Shown here: positions 1 through 8,400 of the stretch, one piece after another | Position numbering within the stretch: position 1 is the first letter of the stretch | How the letters are laid out: every line of letters starts with the position of its first letter | Source: Tenacibaculum discolor | Lineage (GTDB): Bacteria > Bacteroidota > Bacteroidia > Flavobacteriales > Flavobacteriaceae | DNA: 64,000 nt | Direction: 5' to 3' | Assembly: GCF_003664185.1 (NCBI RefSeq) | Contig: NZ_RCCS01000012.1 | Coordinates: forward strand, 1 to 64,000 | Notes under the pieces: model-generated | Databases searched by the model: none | Seen by the model: only the letters and a program-made list of their open reading frames with translations | What the model was told of the DNA's origin: nothing | Position numbers and translations under genes: made by a program

Positions 1-1210
1 GATGGAGTAGACGGAAAATCTGCGTATCAAACATGGTTAGATGCTGGAAACACCGGAACCGAAGCAGACTTTATTACTTCCTTAAAAGGAGACACTGGAG
101 CGACAGGAGCTAACGGAGCTGATGGAGTAGACGGAAAATCTGCGTATCAAACATGGTTGGATGCTGGAAATACCGGAACCGAAGCAGACTTTATCACTTC
201 TTTAAAAGGAGACACCGGAGCGACAGGAGCTAACGGGGCAGATGGAGTTGATGGAGTAGACGGAAAATCTGCGTATCAAACATGGTTAGATGCTGGAAAC
301 ACCGGAACCGAAGCAGACTTTATTACTTCCTTAAAAGGAGACACTGGAGCGACAGGAGCTAACGGAGCTGATGGAGTAGACGGAAAATCTGCGTATCAAA
401 CATGGTTGGATGCTGGAAATACCGGAACCGAAGCAGACTTTATCACTTCTTTAAAAGGAGACACCGGAGCGACAGGAGCTAACGGGGCAGATGGAGTTGA
501 TGGAGTAGACGGAAAATCAGCATATCAAACATGGTTAGATGCTGGAAACACCGGAACCGAAGCAGACTTTATTACTTCCTTAAAAGGAGACACCGGAGCG
601 ACAGGAGCTAACGGAGCTGATGGAGTAGACGGAAAATCTGCGTATCAAACATGGTTGGATGCTGGAAACACCGGAACCGAAGCCGATTTTATCACTTCTT
701 TAAAAGGAGATACCGGAGCAACAGGAGCTAACGGAGCTGATGGAGTAGATGGAAAATCAGCATATCAAACATGGTTAGATGCCGGAAATACTGGAACCGA
801 AGCAGACTTTATCACTTCTTTAAAAGGAGACACTGGAGCAACAGGAGCTAACGGGGCAGATGGAGTAGACGGAAAATCAGCATATCAAACATGGTTGGAT
901 GCAGGAAATACTGGAACCGAAGCAGACTTTATCACTTCTTTAAAAGGAGATACAGGGGCAACAGGAGCAAACGGAGCAGATGGAGTAGACGGAAAATCAG
1001 CATATCAAACATGGTTGGATGCCGGAAATACAGGAACCGAAGCCGATTTTATCACTTCTTTAAAAGGAGACACCGGAGCAACAGGAGCTAACGGAGCTGA
1101 TGGAGTAGACGGAAAATCTGCGTATCAAACATGGTTGGATGCTGGAAATACCGGAACCGAAGCAGACTTTATCACTTCTTTAAAAGGAGATACTGGAGCA
1201 GCGGGACAAG
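1..1210 (+). repeat. Ten-copy in-frame tandem repeat, 120/129-bp units
   Basis: Units start (first Lys codon) at about 16, 136, 265, 385, 514, 634, 754, 874, 994 and 1114. Most are 120 bp; the 129-bp ones carry an extra Val-Asp-Gly. Units 1+2 and 3+4 are almost identical as a pair, giving a 249-bp higher-order repeat. The array runs off the left edge, so the total copy number is unknown. Confidence 0.95.
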
Positions 1211-1866
1211 ATACTACTTTGTCTGGAACAGGAGATCCTAATGGAGCTGTTACAGGCGTTGCAGGTCAAGTTTATACCGATACAGCTTCAGGAATATTAT
1301 ATAAAACTAGTGATGGAACAACATGGAGTGTAGTAGATTCAGATACACAAGATTTAAGTTTAAGCGGCAATACAATTAGTTTAGTAGATGGAGGGTCTGT
1401 TGATATAGGAGCTTCTACCTTAGCGGATAATGTTGCTGGGAATAATGTTTTAGCGACCACTAACGAAACAGACATTACAACAATTAATGCTACTTTAACT
1501 AGGTTGAATAATATAAGAATTGTTAAAAATCCAACTTCAGGCACAACCATAGACAATACAGATGGTACAGTAATAATTGAACAAACTGGATTGATAAGTT
1601 TAGGCTTAGGTGCTGATATAACAATACCGACCCCTAACAGTAGTAATTTAGGAAATAAGTTAGTAATTGTAAATAAAGCAGGTAACGGAACTTTACTTGG
1701 TCTTTCGGTAGCATTAAACTTAAATATTACAGGTGGAGGTACTATAAAAGGATCAGGGTTAATTACAGGATTGTCTACTTTAGGAACTAATTCTTCTATA
1801 ACAATACAATGTGGTTTTGATGGAACAGACTATTTTTGGTATAAAATTGATGGTACCGCTTTATAA
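1..1866 (+). CDS. Collagen-like tandem-repeat surface/fibre protein (5' end outside window)
   Basis: The reading frame is open from base 1, so the N-terminus lies upstream. Ten copies of a 40-43 residue unit fill about the first 400 codons. Each unit joins a non-collagen segment (KSAYQTWLDAGNTGTEADFI, then TSLK) to five or six Gly-X-Y triplets (GDTGATGANGADGVDG). This mix of short collagen triplets and a linker is common in phage tail fibres and Bacteroidota surface proteins; triple-helix formation is inference. The last about 215 residues are non-repetitive and beta-rich (QDLSLSGNTISLVDGG, ending FDGTDYFWYKI), like fibre tip or head domains. No T9SS sorting domain is visible at this C-terminus. 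The gene lies 13 nt before a T9SS type-B cargo gene and a PorP/SprF gene, suggesting one operon for surface display. Units differ mostly at synonymous positions, so the array is recent and evolving. Confidence 0.85.
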   Translation, partial: DGVDGKSAYQTWLDAGNTGTEADFITSLKGDTGATGANGADGVDGKSAYQTWLDAGNTGTEADFITSLKGDTGATGANGADGVDGVDGKSAYQTWLDAGNTGTEADFITSLKGDTGATGANGADGVDGKSAYQTWLDAGNTGTEADFITSLKGDTGATGANGADGVDGVDGKSAYQTWLDAGNTGTEADFITSLKGDTGATGANGADGVDGKSAYQTWLDAGNTGTEADFITSLKGDTGATGANGADGVDGKSAYQTWLDAGNTGTEADFITSLKGDTGATGANGADGVDGKSAYQTWLDAGNTGTEADFITSLKGDTGATGANGADGVDGKSAYQTWLDAGNTGTEADFITSLKGDTGATGANGADGVDGKSAYQTWLDAGNTGTEADFITSLKGDTGAAGQDTTLSGTGDPNGAVTGVAGQVYTDTASGILYKTSDGTTWSVVDSDTQDLSLSGNTISLVDGGSVDIGASTLADNVAGNNVLATTNETDITTINATLTRLNNIRIVKNPTSGTTIDNTDGTVIIEQTGLISLGLGADITIPTPNSSNLGNKLVIVNKAGNGTLLGLSVALNLNITGGGTIKGSGLITGLSTLGTNSSITIQCGFDGTDYFWYKIDGTAL

Positions 1867-1879
1867 TAAGTTGATAATT

Positions 1880-3109
1880 ATGAAAGAAAAGATATTCTCA
1901 TCAATAATAATGTGTTTGGTTATAGCTGTTAAAGCCCAAACAACAAGCATTGGTCCCCTTTATATTTCTGAAAATACATTAGTAAGCGTTCATGAAGATT
2001 TATTAATAAAAGAATATGGAGCAATAACAAACGATGGTGACTTGTATGTATTTAAAAACTTCACAAATAATGGAAAATTCAAGTTTTCTAATAATAAAGT
2101 AACAGGTTATACAAGTTTTGTAGGTAATAATGAACAGACTATAACAGGTGAAGGAACATCTAGTTTTATGTTTGTTGAGTTTGATAATGAGTCAACAAGT
2201 TTAGCTTTTAGTTTAGATAAGGAAATAGAGATTGTAGGAACTACATTTTTTGAAAATGGAATTTTAAAAGCAGAAGAAAAAGGTATAGTAACTTATTTAA
2301 ATGGAGCTACAAGTACTGGTATTAGTAATAAAAGTTATGTGAATAATAAAGCTCAAAAAAAAGGAAATGAAAGTTTTACTTTTCCTGTTGGAGACTATAA
2401 ATCGCAAACTTTTGTTCCTAGGGTTGTAACTATATCACCTCCTTCAGATCCAGACACAAATTTTTATGTCTGTTTTAATTGGGAAAAGGCAAATATTGAT
2501 TTCGACAAAAAAGAAGAAGATGTTGGTTTAATAAATATGAATGAGTTCTGGGAAATTCAAAATAAATCTAATGAAGAATTTGTGGAGTTAACTTTAACAT
2601 GGAGTAGTGTAACGACACCAGAAATTTTTTATTCAGACCCAAGTAAACTAATGATAGTACGATGGAATGGTGAAGAGTGGGTTAAAGAAAGAGAAAATGT
2701 ATACATAGACACTCATAGTAAAAGTATAACAGCAAAAGTTTCAGGATATGGTATTTTTACATTAGCATGTGAAAGAAAAAGAGGAACTATTGATCCTGTT
2801 ATAGACTTTTCTGCCTCAAATTCTTTTTCTCCAGATGGTGATGGTGTTAATGATGAATTTGTAATACCAGGTTTGTCAGAAGCATATCCTAAATTTAAAA
2901 TAAAAATATATAATAGGTATGGTAATGTAGTCTATGACTATAGTAATAATAATGAGTTGAATCCAACTTGGTGGGATGGAAAGTCGCATGGTAGATTAAC
3001 ATTAACAGGAGACCAAAAAGCAATGCCAGCGGCCACTTATTGGTATGTAGTAGACTTTAACGACGGTATAACAAAACCATACCAAGGCTGGTTGTATTTA
3101 AATAAATAG
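1880..3109 (+). CDS. Secreted protein with gliding-motility-type (T9SS type B) C-terminal sorting domain
   Basis: A 409-aa protein. I start at the ATG at 1880, because MKEKIFSSIIMCLVIAVKAQ is a clean signal peptide; the longer frame overlaps the previous gene. The middle is beta-rich with no recognised enzyme fold. The C-terminal about 95 residues begin NSFSPDGDGVNDEF, contain KIKIYNRYGNVVYD and WWDGKS, and end in YWYVVDFNDG and YQGWLYLNK. This is the CHU_C / type-B T9SS signal, which directs export through the type IX system and surface attachment. A PorP/SprF gene follows after 4 nt, the usual partner for type-B substrates. Expected location is the cell surface; the specific function is unknown. 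Confidence 0.88.
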   Translation: MKEKIFSSIIMCLVIAVKAQTTSIGPLYISENTLVSVHEDLLIKEYGAITNDGDLYVFKNFTNNGKFKFSNNKVTGYTSFVGNNEQTITGEGTSSFMFVEFDNESTSLAFSLDKEIEIVGTTFFENGILKAEEKGIVTYLNGATSTGISNKSYVNNKAQKKGNESFTFPVGDYKSQTFVPRVVTISPPSDPDTNFYVCFNWEKANIDFDKKEEDVGLINMNEFWEIQNKSNEEFVELTLTWSSVTTPEIFYSDPSKLMIVRWNGEEWVKERENVYIDTHSKSITAKVSGYGIFTLACERKRGTIDPVIDFSASNSFSPDGDGVNDEFVIPGLSEAYPKFKIKIYNRYGNVVYDYSNNNELNPTWWDGKSHGRLTLTGDQKAMPAATYWYVVDFNDGITKPYQGWLYLNK

Positions 3110-3113
3110 CTAT

Positions 3114-4037
3114 ATGAAAAAGAAAATATATATACTACTACTAGTTTTACTAGTAAGTATAAGTAGTAAAATATTTGCTCAACAAGATCCTCAATACACT
3201 CAGTATATTTATAATATGACGGTTATGAACCCAGCTTATGCAGGTAGTAAAGAAGGTATAAGTTTAGGTTTATTAGCACGATCACAATGGGTAGGTGTTA
3301 GCGGAGCGCCAAAAACATTTAGTGGATTTATACATAGTCCAGTAAGTAGAAAAGTAGGGTTAGGTTTATCTTTAATTCACGATAAAATAGGTCCAGTAAG
3401 TGAAACACATGCCTATGCCGATTTTTCTTTTACAATTAATACTTCAGAAAAAGCTAAACTAGCTTTTGGGTTAAAGGCAGGAGCGACTTTTCAACAAATA
3501 GGTTTGTTAACATTAAATCAAGTAGAATCTAATGATTCAAAATTTAATCAGAATAGTAACAAAACATACCCAAATTTTGGTGTAGGAGCACTCTATTACA
3601 AAGAAAACTTTTATGTAGGAGTTTCAATACCAAACTTATTAGAAACATTACATTTTGAAAGATCGAACGGAAAAATAACCAAAGCATCAGAAAAAATGCA
3701 TGGATTTCTGACAGCAGGGTATGTAATAGATTTAAAAAATAGATTTAAATTAAAACCCTCAACATTAGTTAAGTATGCCGATTCAGCACCATTGTCATTA
3801 GACTTATCGTTAAATTTATTATGGAATAATAAAGTGGAATTTGGAGTATCTCATCGTCTAGATGACTCGTGGAGTGGAATAGTTAATTTTAGAATTGGAA
3901 AAGACTTGCGATTAGGTTATGCGTATGATCATACAATATCTAATCTAGGAGAATTTAGTTCAGGGTCACATGAATTTTTACTACTGTTTGATTTTAAATC
4001 AGAGGAAGATAGTTATAAACAACCGAGATTTTTCTAA
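3114..4037 (+). CDS. PorP/SprF family type IX secretion outer-membrane protein
   Basis: A 307-aa protein with a signal peptide (hydrophobic stretch ending KIFAQ) followed by the family hallmark QDPQYTQYIYNMTVMNPAYAG and the SQWVG and PKTF motifs. PorP/SprF proteins form outer-membrane beta-barrels that help export or anchor type-B T9SS cargo; SprF of Flavobacterium johnsoniae serves the adhesin SprB. Here the gene is 4 nt downstream of a type-B cargo gene, and that gene follows the collagen-like gene, so the likely client is the neighbour. A strong hairpin terminator follows the stop. Confidence 0.93.
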   Translation: MKKKIYILLLVLLVSISSKIFAQQDPQYTQYIYNMTVMNPAYAGSKEGISLGLLARSQWVGVSGAPKTFSGFIHSPVSRKVGLGLSLIHDKIGPVSETHAYADFSFTINTSEKAKLAFGLKAGATFQQIGLLTLNQVESNDSKFNQNSNKTYPNFGVGALYYKENFYVGVSIPNLLETLHFERSNGKITKASEKMHGFLTAGYVIDLKNRFKLKPSTLVKYADSAPLSLDLSLNLLWNNKVEFGVSHRLDDSWSGIVNFRIGKDLRLGYAYDHTISNLGEFSSGSHEFLLLFDFKSEEDSYKQPRFF

Positions 4038-4042
4038 ATCAT

Positions 4043-4087
4043 AAAAACTATAAAAACTGTTGAAAAACAGCTTTTATAGTTTTTTGT
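4043..4087 (+). terminator. Rho-independent terminator after porP/sprF
   Basis: A long stem (AACTATAAAA paired with TTTTATAGTT, inner CTGTT/AACAG) is followed by TTTTTTG. The stem also has a T-run on the opposite strand, so it may end the convergent small peptide gene too. Confidence 0.85.
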
Positions 4088-4088
4088 T

Positions 4089-4256
4089 TTAATCCCATAA
4101 ACCACAACATTCACCACTAATAGGCATAAGACAAGTAGCAACTTCTCTAGGGATAGGAATACATAAGTCTGTTACAGGATCATTACTACCTCCATTAATA
4201 AACTGTTGTTCATTTTTGTTTAAGATAGAACCTAAGTTCAAAATGTTTTTAATCAT
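4089..4256 (-). CDS. GG-leader peptide precursor 1 (natural product / bacteriocin-like)
   Basis: A 55-aa ORF. The first 23 residues form a double-glycine leader (MIKNILNLG then LNKNEQ, ending in NGG) that matches the other four precursors in this window. The 32-aa core has four cysteines, including a Cys-Cys pair near the end (SGECCGLWD). Such Bacteroidota precursors are known to be cut after GG by the C39 peptidase domain of an ABC exporter; no such exporter is in the window. The shared operator lies upstream, 30 bp from a -7-like box. Disulfide bonding is inferred from the even cysteine count. Activity is unknown: bacteriocin, signal or surface peptide are all possible. Confidence 0.85.
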   Translation of the reverse strand: MIKNILNLGSILNKNEQQFINGGSNDPVTDLCIPIPREVATCLMPISGECCGLWD

Positions 4257-4275
4257 AACTTTAGTTTTTAGAGTT

Positions 4276-4342
4276 TAAAAATAAAAAGGTCATAATAGGA
4301 AACTGTTTAAATAACCGTAAAAAAAGTAAGGTATTCTCTTAT
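4276..4342 (-). promoter_or_regulatory. Shared GG-peptide operator plus -7-like box (copy 1)
   Basis: On the plus strand, ACCGTAAAAAAAGTAAGGT lies at 4314-4332. The box taaaata-type octamer at 4276-4283 reads TATTTTTA on the minus strand. The gap is exactly 30 bp. A weak second half-site (TCTTA) follows the operator. Confidence 0.7.
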
Positions 4343-4582
4343 TTTATATAATAAAATGAGCTTGAAGAAGATAAGATTAAAATTATTTTATGAGTTAAGA
4401 GTTGTAATGTATTTTATTTCAGGGTGTTATGTCTTTTTTATTGTTTGTGAATTAATAAGAAAACACTCGTGTCAGAATTAAAGTCATTAATACTTTCTAT
4501 TATTACGTTTATAGTTTTTTTTATAAAAAGAGTCATATAAGAGTTTAACTTCGTTACCACTAACTAATTAAACTTTTAAATT
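4343..4582. other. AT-rich leader region before the giant-protein cluster
   Basis: No ORF is supported. A perfect 7-bp inverted repeat (AGTTTAA at 4542-4548 and TTAAACT at 4568-4574, 19 bp apart) sits just before the ATG at 4583. It could be an operator or a structured mRNA leader. I do not see a convincing TAnnTTTG box with -33 partner. Confidence 0.4.
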
Positions 4583-4942
4583 ATGTCAACGACGGCAACA
4601 CAAAACCCAGTAATTAACCAACAAGGTTCAGCAGCTATAGATTCAGGTCAATTTGCAACTTGGAATACAGCTAATGGTTCACAGTCTACTCTTACTATTA
4701 CAAATTCTAGTAGAGCTAACACACTAACTTTTACAATTGCAGGTGCGCCTGCAGGTGTTAATTGTTATGATAATGGAGCTACCAAACCTGCTAATGGATT
4801 ATTTAATATTCCACCAAATTCACCTTCTTATAGTGTGGTGTGTAATGGGAATTTTGCAGGTGCGCAAGTAACCGTTTCTAATATTACTAACGCTCAGAAT
4901 GATGCAACTGCAGAAATTCAGGCGCAAACTACACAAGGTTAA
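4583..4942 (+). CDS. Small beta-rich protein, first gene of the giant-protein cluster
   Basis: A 119-aa protein with no signal peptide and no transmembrane segment. It is rich in Thr, Ser, Asn and Ala, as expected of a beta-sandwich or fibre-type subunit. I do not recognise a family. It aligns with the following gene product: FATWNTANGSQ here matches YAVLDTNNGSQ there, and FAGAQVTVSNIT matches FKGSQLIVSNLS, so the two are diverged tandem paralogues. A strong terminator-like hairpin follows the stop, so this gene may be transcribed far more than the genes behind it. That pattern would suit a structural or bait subunit, but this is inference. Confidence 0.75.
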   Translation: MSTTATQNPVINQQGSAAIDSGQFATWNTANGSQSTLTITNSSRANTLTFTIAGAPAGVNCYDNGATKPANGLFNIPPNSPSYSVVCNGNFAGAQVTVSNITNAQNDATAEIQAQTTQG

Positions 4943-5336
4943 TAAAAAAAAGGGATTGTATATTTTATATACAATCCTTGTTTTTTTTGTATTTGCGAGT
5001 AACACAGCATTTTCTCAAAGCATTACAAAATCCAAGCTGGATACAATTGTGCTTTTAAAAAATGAATATGCTGTATTAGATACCAATAATGGGTCTCAAT
5101 GTATTTGTTATATTAATAATATAAGTAAGGCTCAGCAAGCAACTGTTGTTAACACAGGAGATACTAATAATGTAAAATTTAATGATAGTACTTCGTTTAA
5201 TGGTATCCATATTTTAAAGATTAGAGAACAGCTTATAGCTGTCGCTGATTTTAAAGGGAGTCAACTGATTGTATCCAATTTATCACCTTACGATGTAATA
5301 GTAATTGTATCTATTTTATGTCCTAAGGATGATTAG
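4899..5336 (+). CDS. Small exported protein, paralogue of the preceding gene
   Basis: A frame of up to 145 aa. The start is uncertain: ATGs at 4899 and 4902 overlap the previous gene by about 44 nt, and a TTG at 4956 would begin right at the signal peptide (LYILYTILVFFVFASNTAFSQS). The mature part is about 105 aa and beta-rich. It shares NNGSQ and the FKGSQLIVSNLS block with the upstream 119-aa protein. It has three cysteines (CIC and a C near the end), which the signal peptide and periplasmic location would allow to form disulfides. An intrinsic-terminator hairpin lies inside its signal-peptide coding region. The family is unknown. Confidence 0.65.
   Translation: MMQLQKFRRKLHKVNKKKGLYILYTILVFFVFASNTAFSQSITKSKLDTIVLLKNEYAVLDTNNGSQCICYINNISKAQQATVVNTGDTNNVKFNDSTSFNGIHILKIREQLIAVADFKGSQLIVSNLSPYDVIVIVSILCPKDD
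4951..4988 (+). terminator. Terminator-like hairpin inside the next ORF
   Basis: An 11-bp perfect stem (GGATTGTATAT / ATATACAATCC, 3-nt loop) is followed by TTGTTTTTTTTG. It lies nine nt after the 119-aa gene and overlaps the signal-peptide codons of the following gene. It may act as a partial terminator or attenuator between the two. Confidence 0.75.
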
Positions 5337-5446
5337 TTTATAGTGTATCACGATGCTTTTTTGAGGGGTGTTTTCCATTCCTTAGTTTTGATACTCATAC
5401 TTTATTGCACTACCAAGTTATTTTACACACATATTATTCTAATGCT

Positions 5447-8400
5447 ATGGGTTCAACTCTACAAGATACTGAGGGTACTATATTTAGTAATGTGGATTCT
5501 GGAGATCCGTTATTGTATATTAACATAACTCCAGAGTTAAATGAGTGGTCGGCTGTAGTGCTACCAGAAGATTCGACTTATAAAGAATCTACACTTACTT
5601 TATCAAAAGCGAAAACACTTTCGGTTTATTTTCTTTTTGCTGAAAATGCTCCTGATAACAATAATATTATCAATTACATAGATGAAGTTAAGGAGTACTT
5701 ACAAAAGTATAGAGAAAACTTTTCAAATAATATTACTACTGCTTGGTTGTTAGATGTAAATTCAAAACCAACTAATGAAAATGTTGTTGCAATTAACTAT
5801 TATGTGAATTCTCAGAATGTAATTAAGGTTAGCCAAACTTTTAATTACACCATGGGAAATGGTTTTGCAACATTATCAATTAGAAATAATACAGAAGTAT
5901 CTTTCATTCCAGAAGGTGCAGCTACACAAATACAATTAAGCTACGATTTAAATAGTCCTAATATATCTTTTAACAGTAAAGAATTTGGAAGTGATACATT
6001 GCTTAATAAAGATATATCCATATCATTTACCAAATACAATTGCGGAGCATTTAGTTTTCCGCTAGGTTTTAATTTAGAAAGCGATTTTAGAGCCTTTTAC
6101 TTAGAAACATGTTACTATCATACAGAACCAGCTGATAGTAGCCTTGTAAAATATAGTTATCCTATTTTTAAACCTCAATCAGATGTAGAGTATGCAATGA
6201 CTCAAGCATCGATAGACCCTTTAGATATAGGAAATAAAAAAGGATTAAATACTTATTTTGCGTTTACAGGAAGTATTTTTAATAGTAGTTCAGGAAAATC
6301 AACACCTTGCTATTTACCTAGTTTTTTTTCAATAAATACTGGTCATCCTATTACTTTATGGCCAAAAGTCAATTTAACTGAAAATACAAATCCTTCTAAT
6401 AATTTAACTCCATTACCTAATAGTCCTTTATTACTTATTTCTCCCAGAGATATTGATGAAAATGAACGATTCTATTTACAACCTGAAGGAGACTTTTTTA
6501 TGGATCCAAAATCAGATCAAGTAGATGAAAATGGCCAATTTGATTTTTTACCTGGATTATCAGGAACGGAAGTTATTTCCTTTACACCATACTCAGTTAA
6601 AGATAAAATTCCTACAGGAGATGTATTACGATTTAAAAGTAAACAACCGGCTTATGCGCCAAATTTTCCTGCCCAAGAATTATCACTGGTAAACCCAGGA
6701 ACAAACAATCCAACTTTAGAAAATAAATACTTTACAGGATGGTATAATATTATATCAGAGATAGCAGAAAATGTTCAATATGTTTCTCAACCTGAAGGAG
6801 CTTCCTTATTTGCCAAAGATCATGGAGTAAGTGAGGGTAATGTAGGTAAATCTAATTTGTTAGGGTTTTATGAACCTAGTATAGATATGCCTCAACAAGA
6901 TTTTTATATACCTATTGTTCCTTACCTAGCAGTAGAAGCAGATTCTCAAAAACCAGGAAACGATAACTTAACAACTTTCGAGTCCGAAGTACTTAGTAAA
7001 GAACGAAAAACTCTTATTACAAGACAATTAACAGCACAAAGAGTCTCAAAAAGTGCAACCAAAAGAGTAAAATTATTAAGTGATGGAGATAGTAATTATG
7101 TAAGTTCTACAACTCCACAAGGATTAATAGCTCATGTAAAGAACAATGGGGCTTGGAGCATGCTTAACTTAGGGCAAAATGATATTCATCAAAACGCTAC
7201 ACCTGAGTATTTATATCCAGAAAATCAAGAACCGTCTGATCCTGCTCAATATCAAATGAGTTTTATTAATTTATCTACTAAATTACAAAGTGCTTTTCTA
7301 ACTAATCAACAATTTTTAGTAGTCACTCAAAATAACCATTTAGGAACATTATTTTCTAAAAGTGGAGAACAAGGAGGGCAAACTAGAGCAGAGGCTATAT
7401 TTAATAACAAAATGTCAATTGAAGATTGGCCATTTGATATTAATGTAGGAACAACAAACACTTATGCAGATTATAATAATGTAGTCATTTTTAAATTTTG
7501 TAAAGGCAGGTTAATAGACAGAGTTAAAGACCCAAAGACTTGGACACAACCTAACACTTTTAATACTGAAGGAGTAGAGGACCCAGCGAATGCATATCAG
7601 CAGTTAATTGCAATATCTTCATGGGTACAGGATTATATAGCAGAAGCAGAAAAAGCTTATCAATATGGTTTAGAACACCCAGAAAGTAATCAGGCAATTC
7701 TCTATGAAAAGTTCCATAATATCATAAATAATAAAGATTGGAATGGAATTTTGGTGCTCAAAGCAGATATTGATTTACAAGAATTTCCTCAACAATTAAA
7801 AGGGTTAATATCTGGTATTAATCTAACTAGGTTTAATGCACATCATTTTGGAATAGAAGTTAATAAGGTAAATGCTGAAGGTCAGGTTCAAATGGAAAAA
7901 AATAGTTCTCTTTTTGGACTCATCAACTATTTAGATACAGCTTATCAACAACAACTATTACAAGGATTAAATATTAATAAACCTGTACCACCTTTAGCGG
8001 GAGCTACTTACGATTTTAAAGTACTTCAATTACAAGTTCTTTTTGAAAATACCGCTATTAAATTCTTTCAGAGTAAAGTACAATTAACAATGAACAATTT
8101 ATTTTCTGATACTGTAATAGGTACAAATAATAAATTCGGTTCTAAAACTCTAAATACTGTAGTACTAGACGGTACATATCAAGACCATGACGGTACACCA
8201 GTATATGTATTTGAAAATACTGATGATAATTTATTCTACTTTGATAGTAATCTTCTTAAAAATGTAGAAATTACCAAAATTCAGTTTAATACATTAACAA
8301 CTAATCCTAAAGCTACCCATATAGAATCTAGTTTTGCAATGTGGGGATATTTAAACTATGCAGTAATGCAAACAACCACTCCTGCAACAAATGAAACTGA

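Noticed and set aside
1..1210. Regular 120-bp repeats looked like a CRISPR or satellite array
   Set aside because: The repeats are in frame, have no unique spacers and code for Gly-X-Y triplets, so they are protein repeats.
1272..1556. 94-aa minus-strand ORF
   Set aside because: It is antisense to the collagen-like gene and has no domain; a shadow frame.
5343..5528. 61-aa hydrophobic ORF before the 1227-aa gene
   Set aside because: It overlaps the real gene start in another frame and starts at a weak codon; probably spurious.
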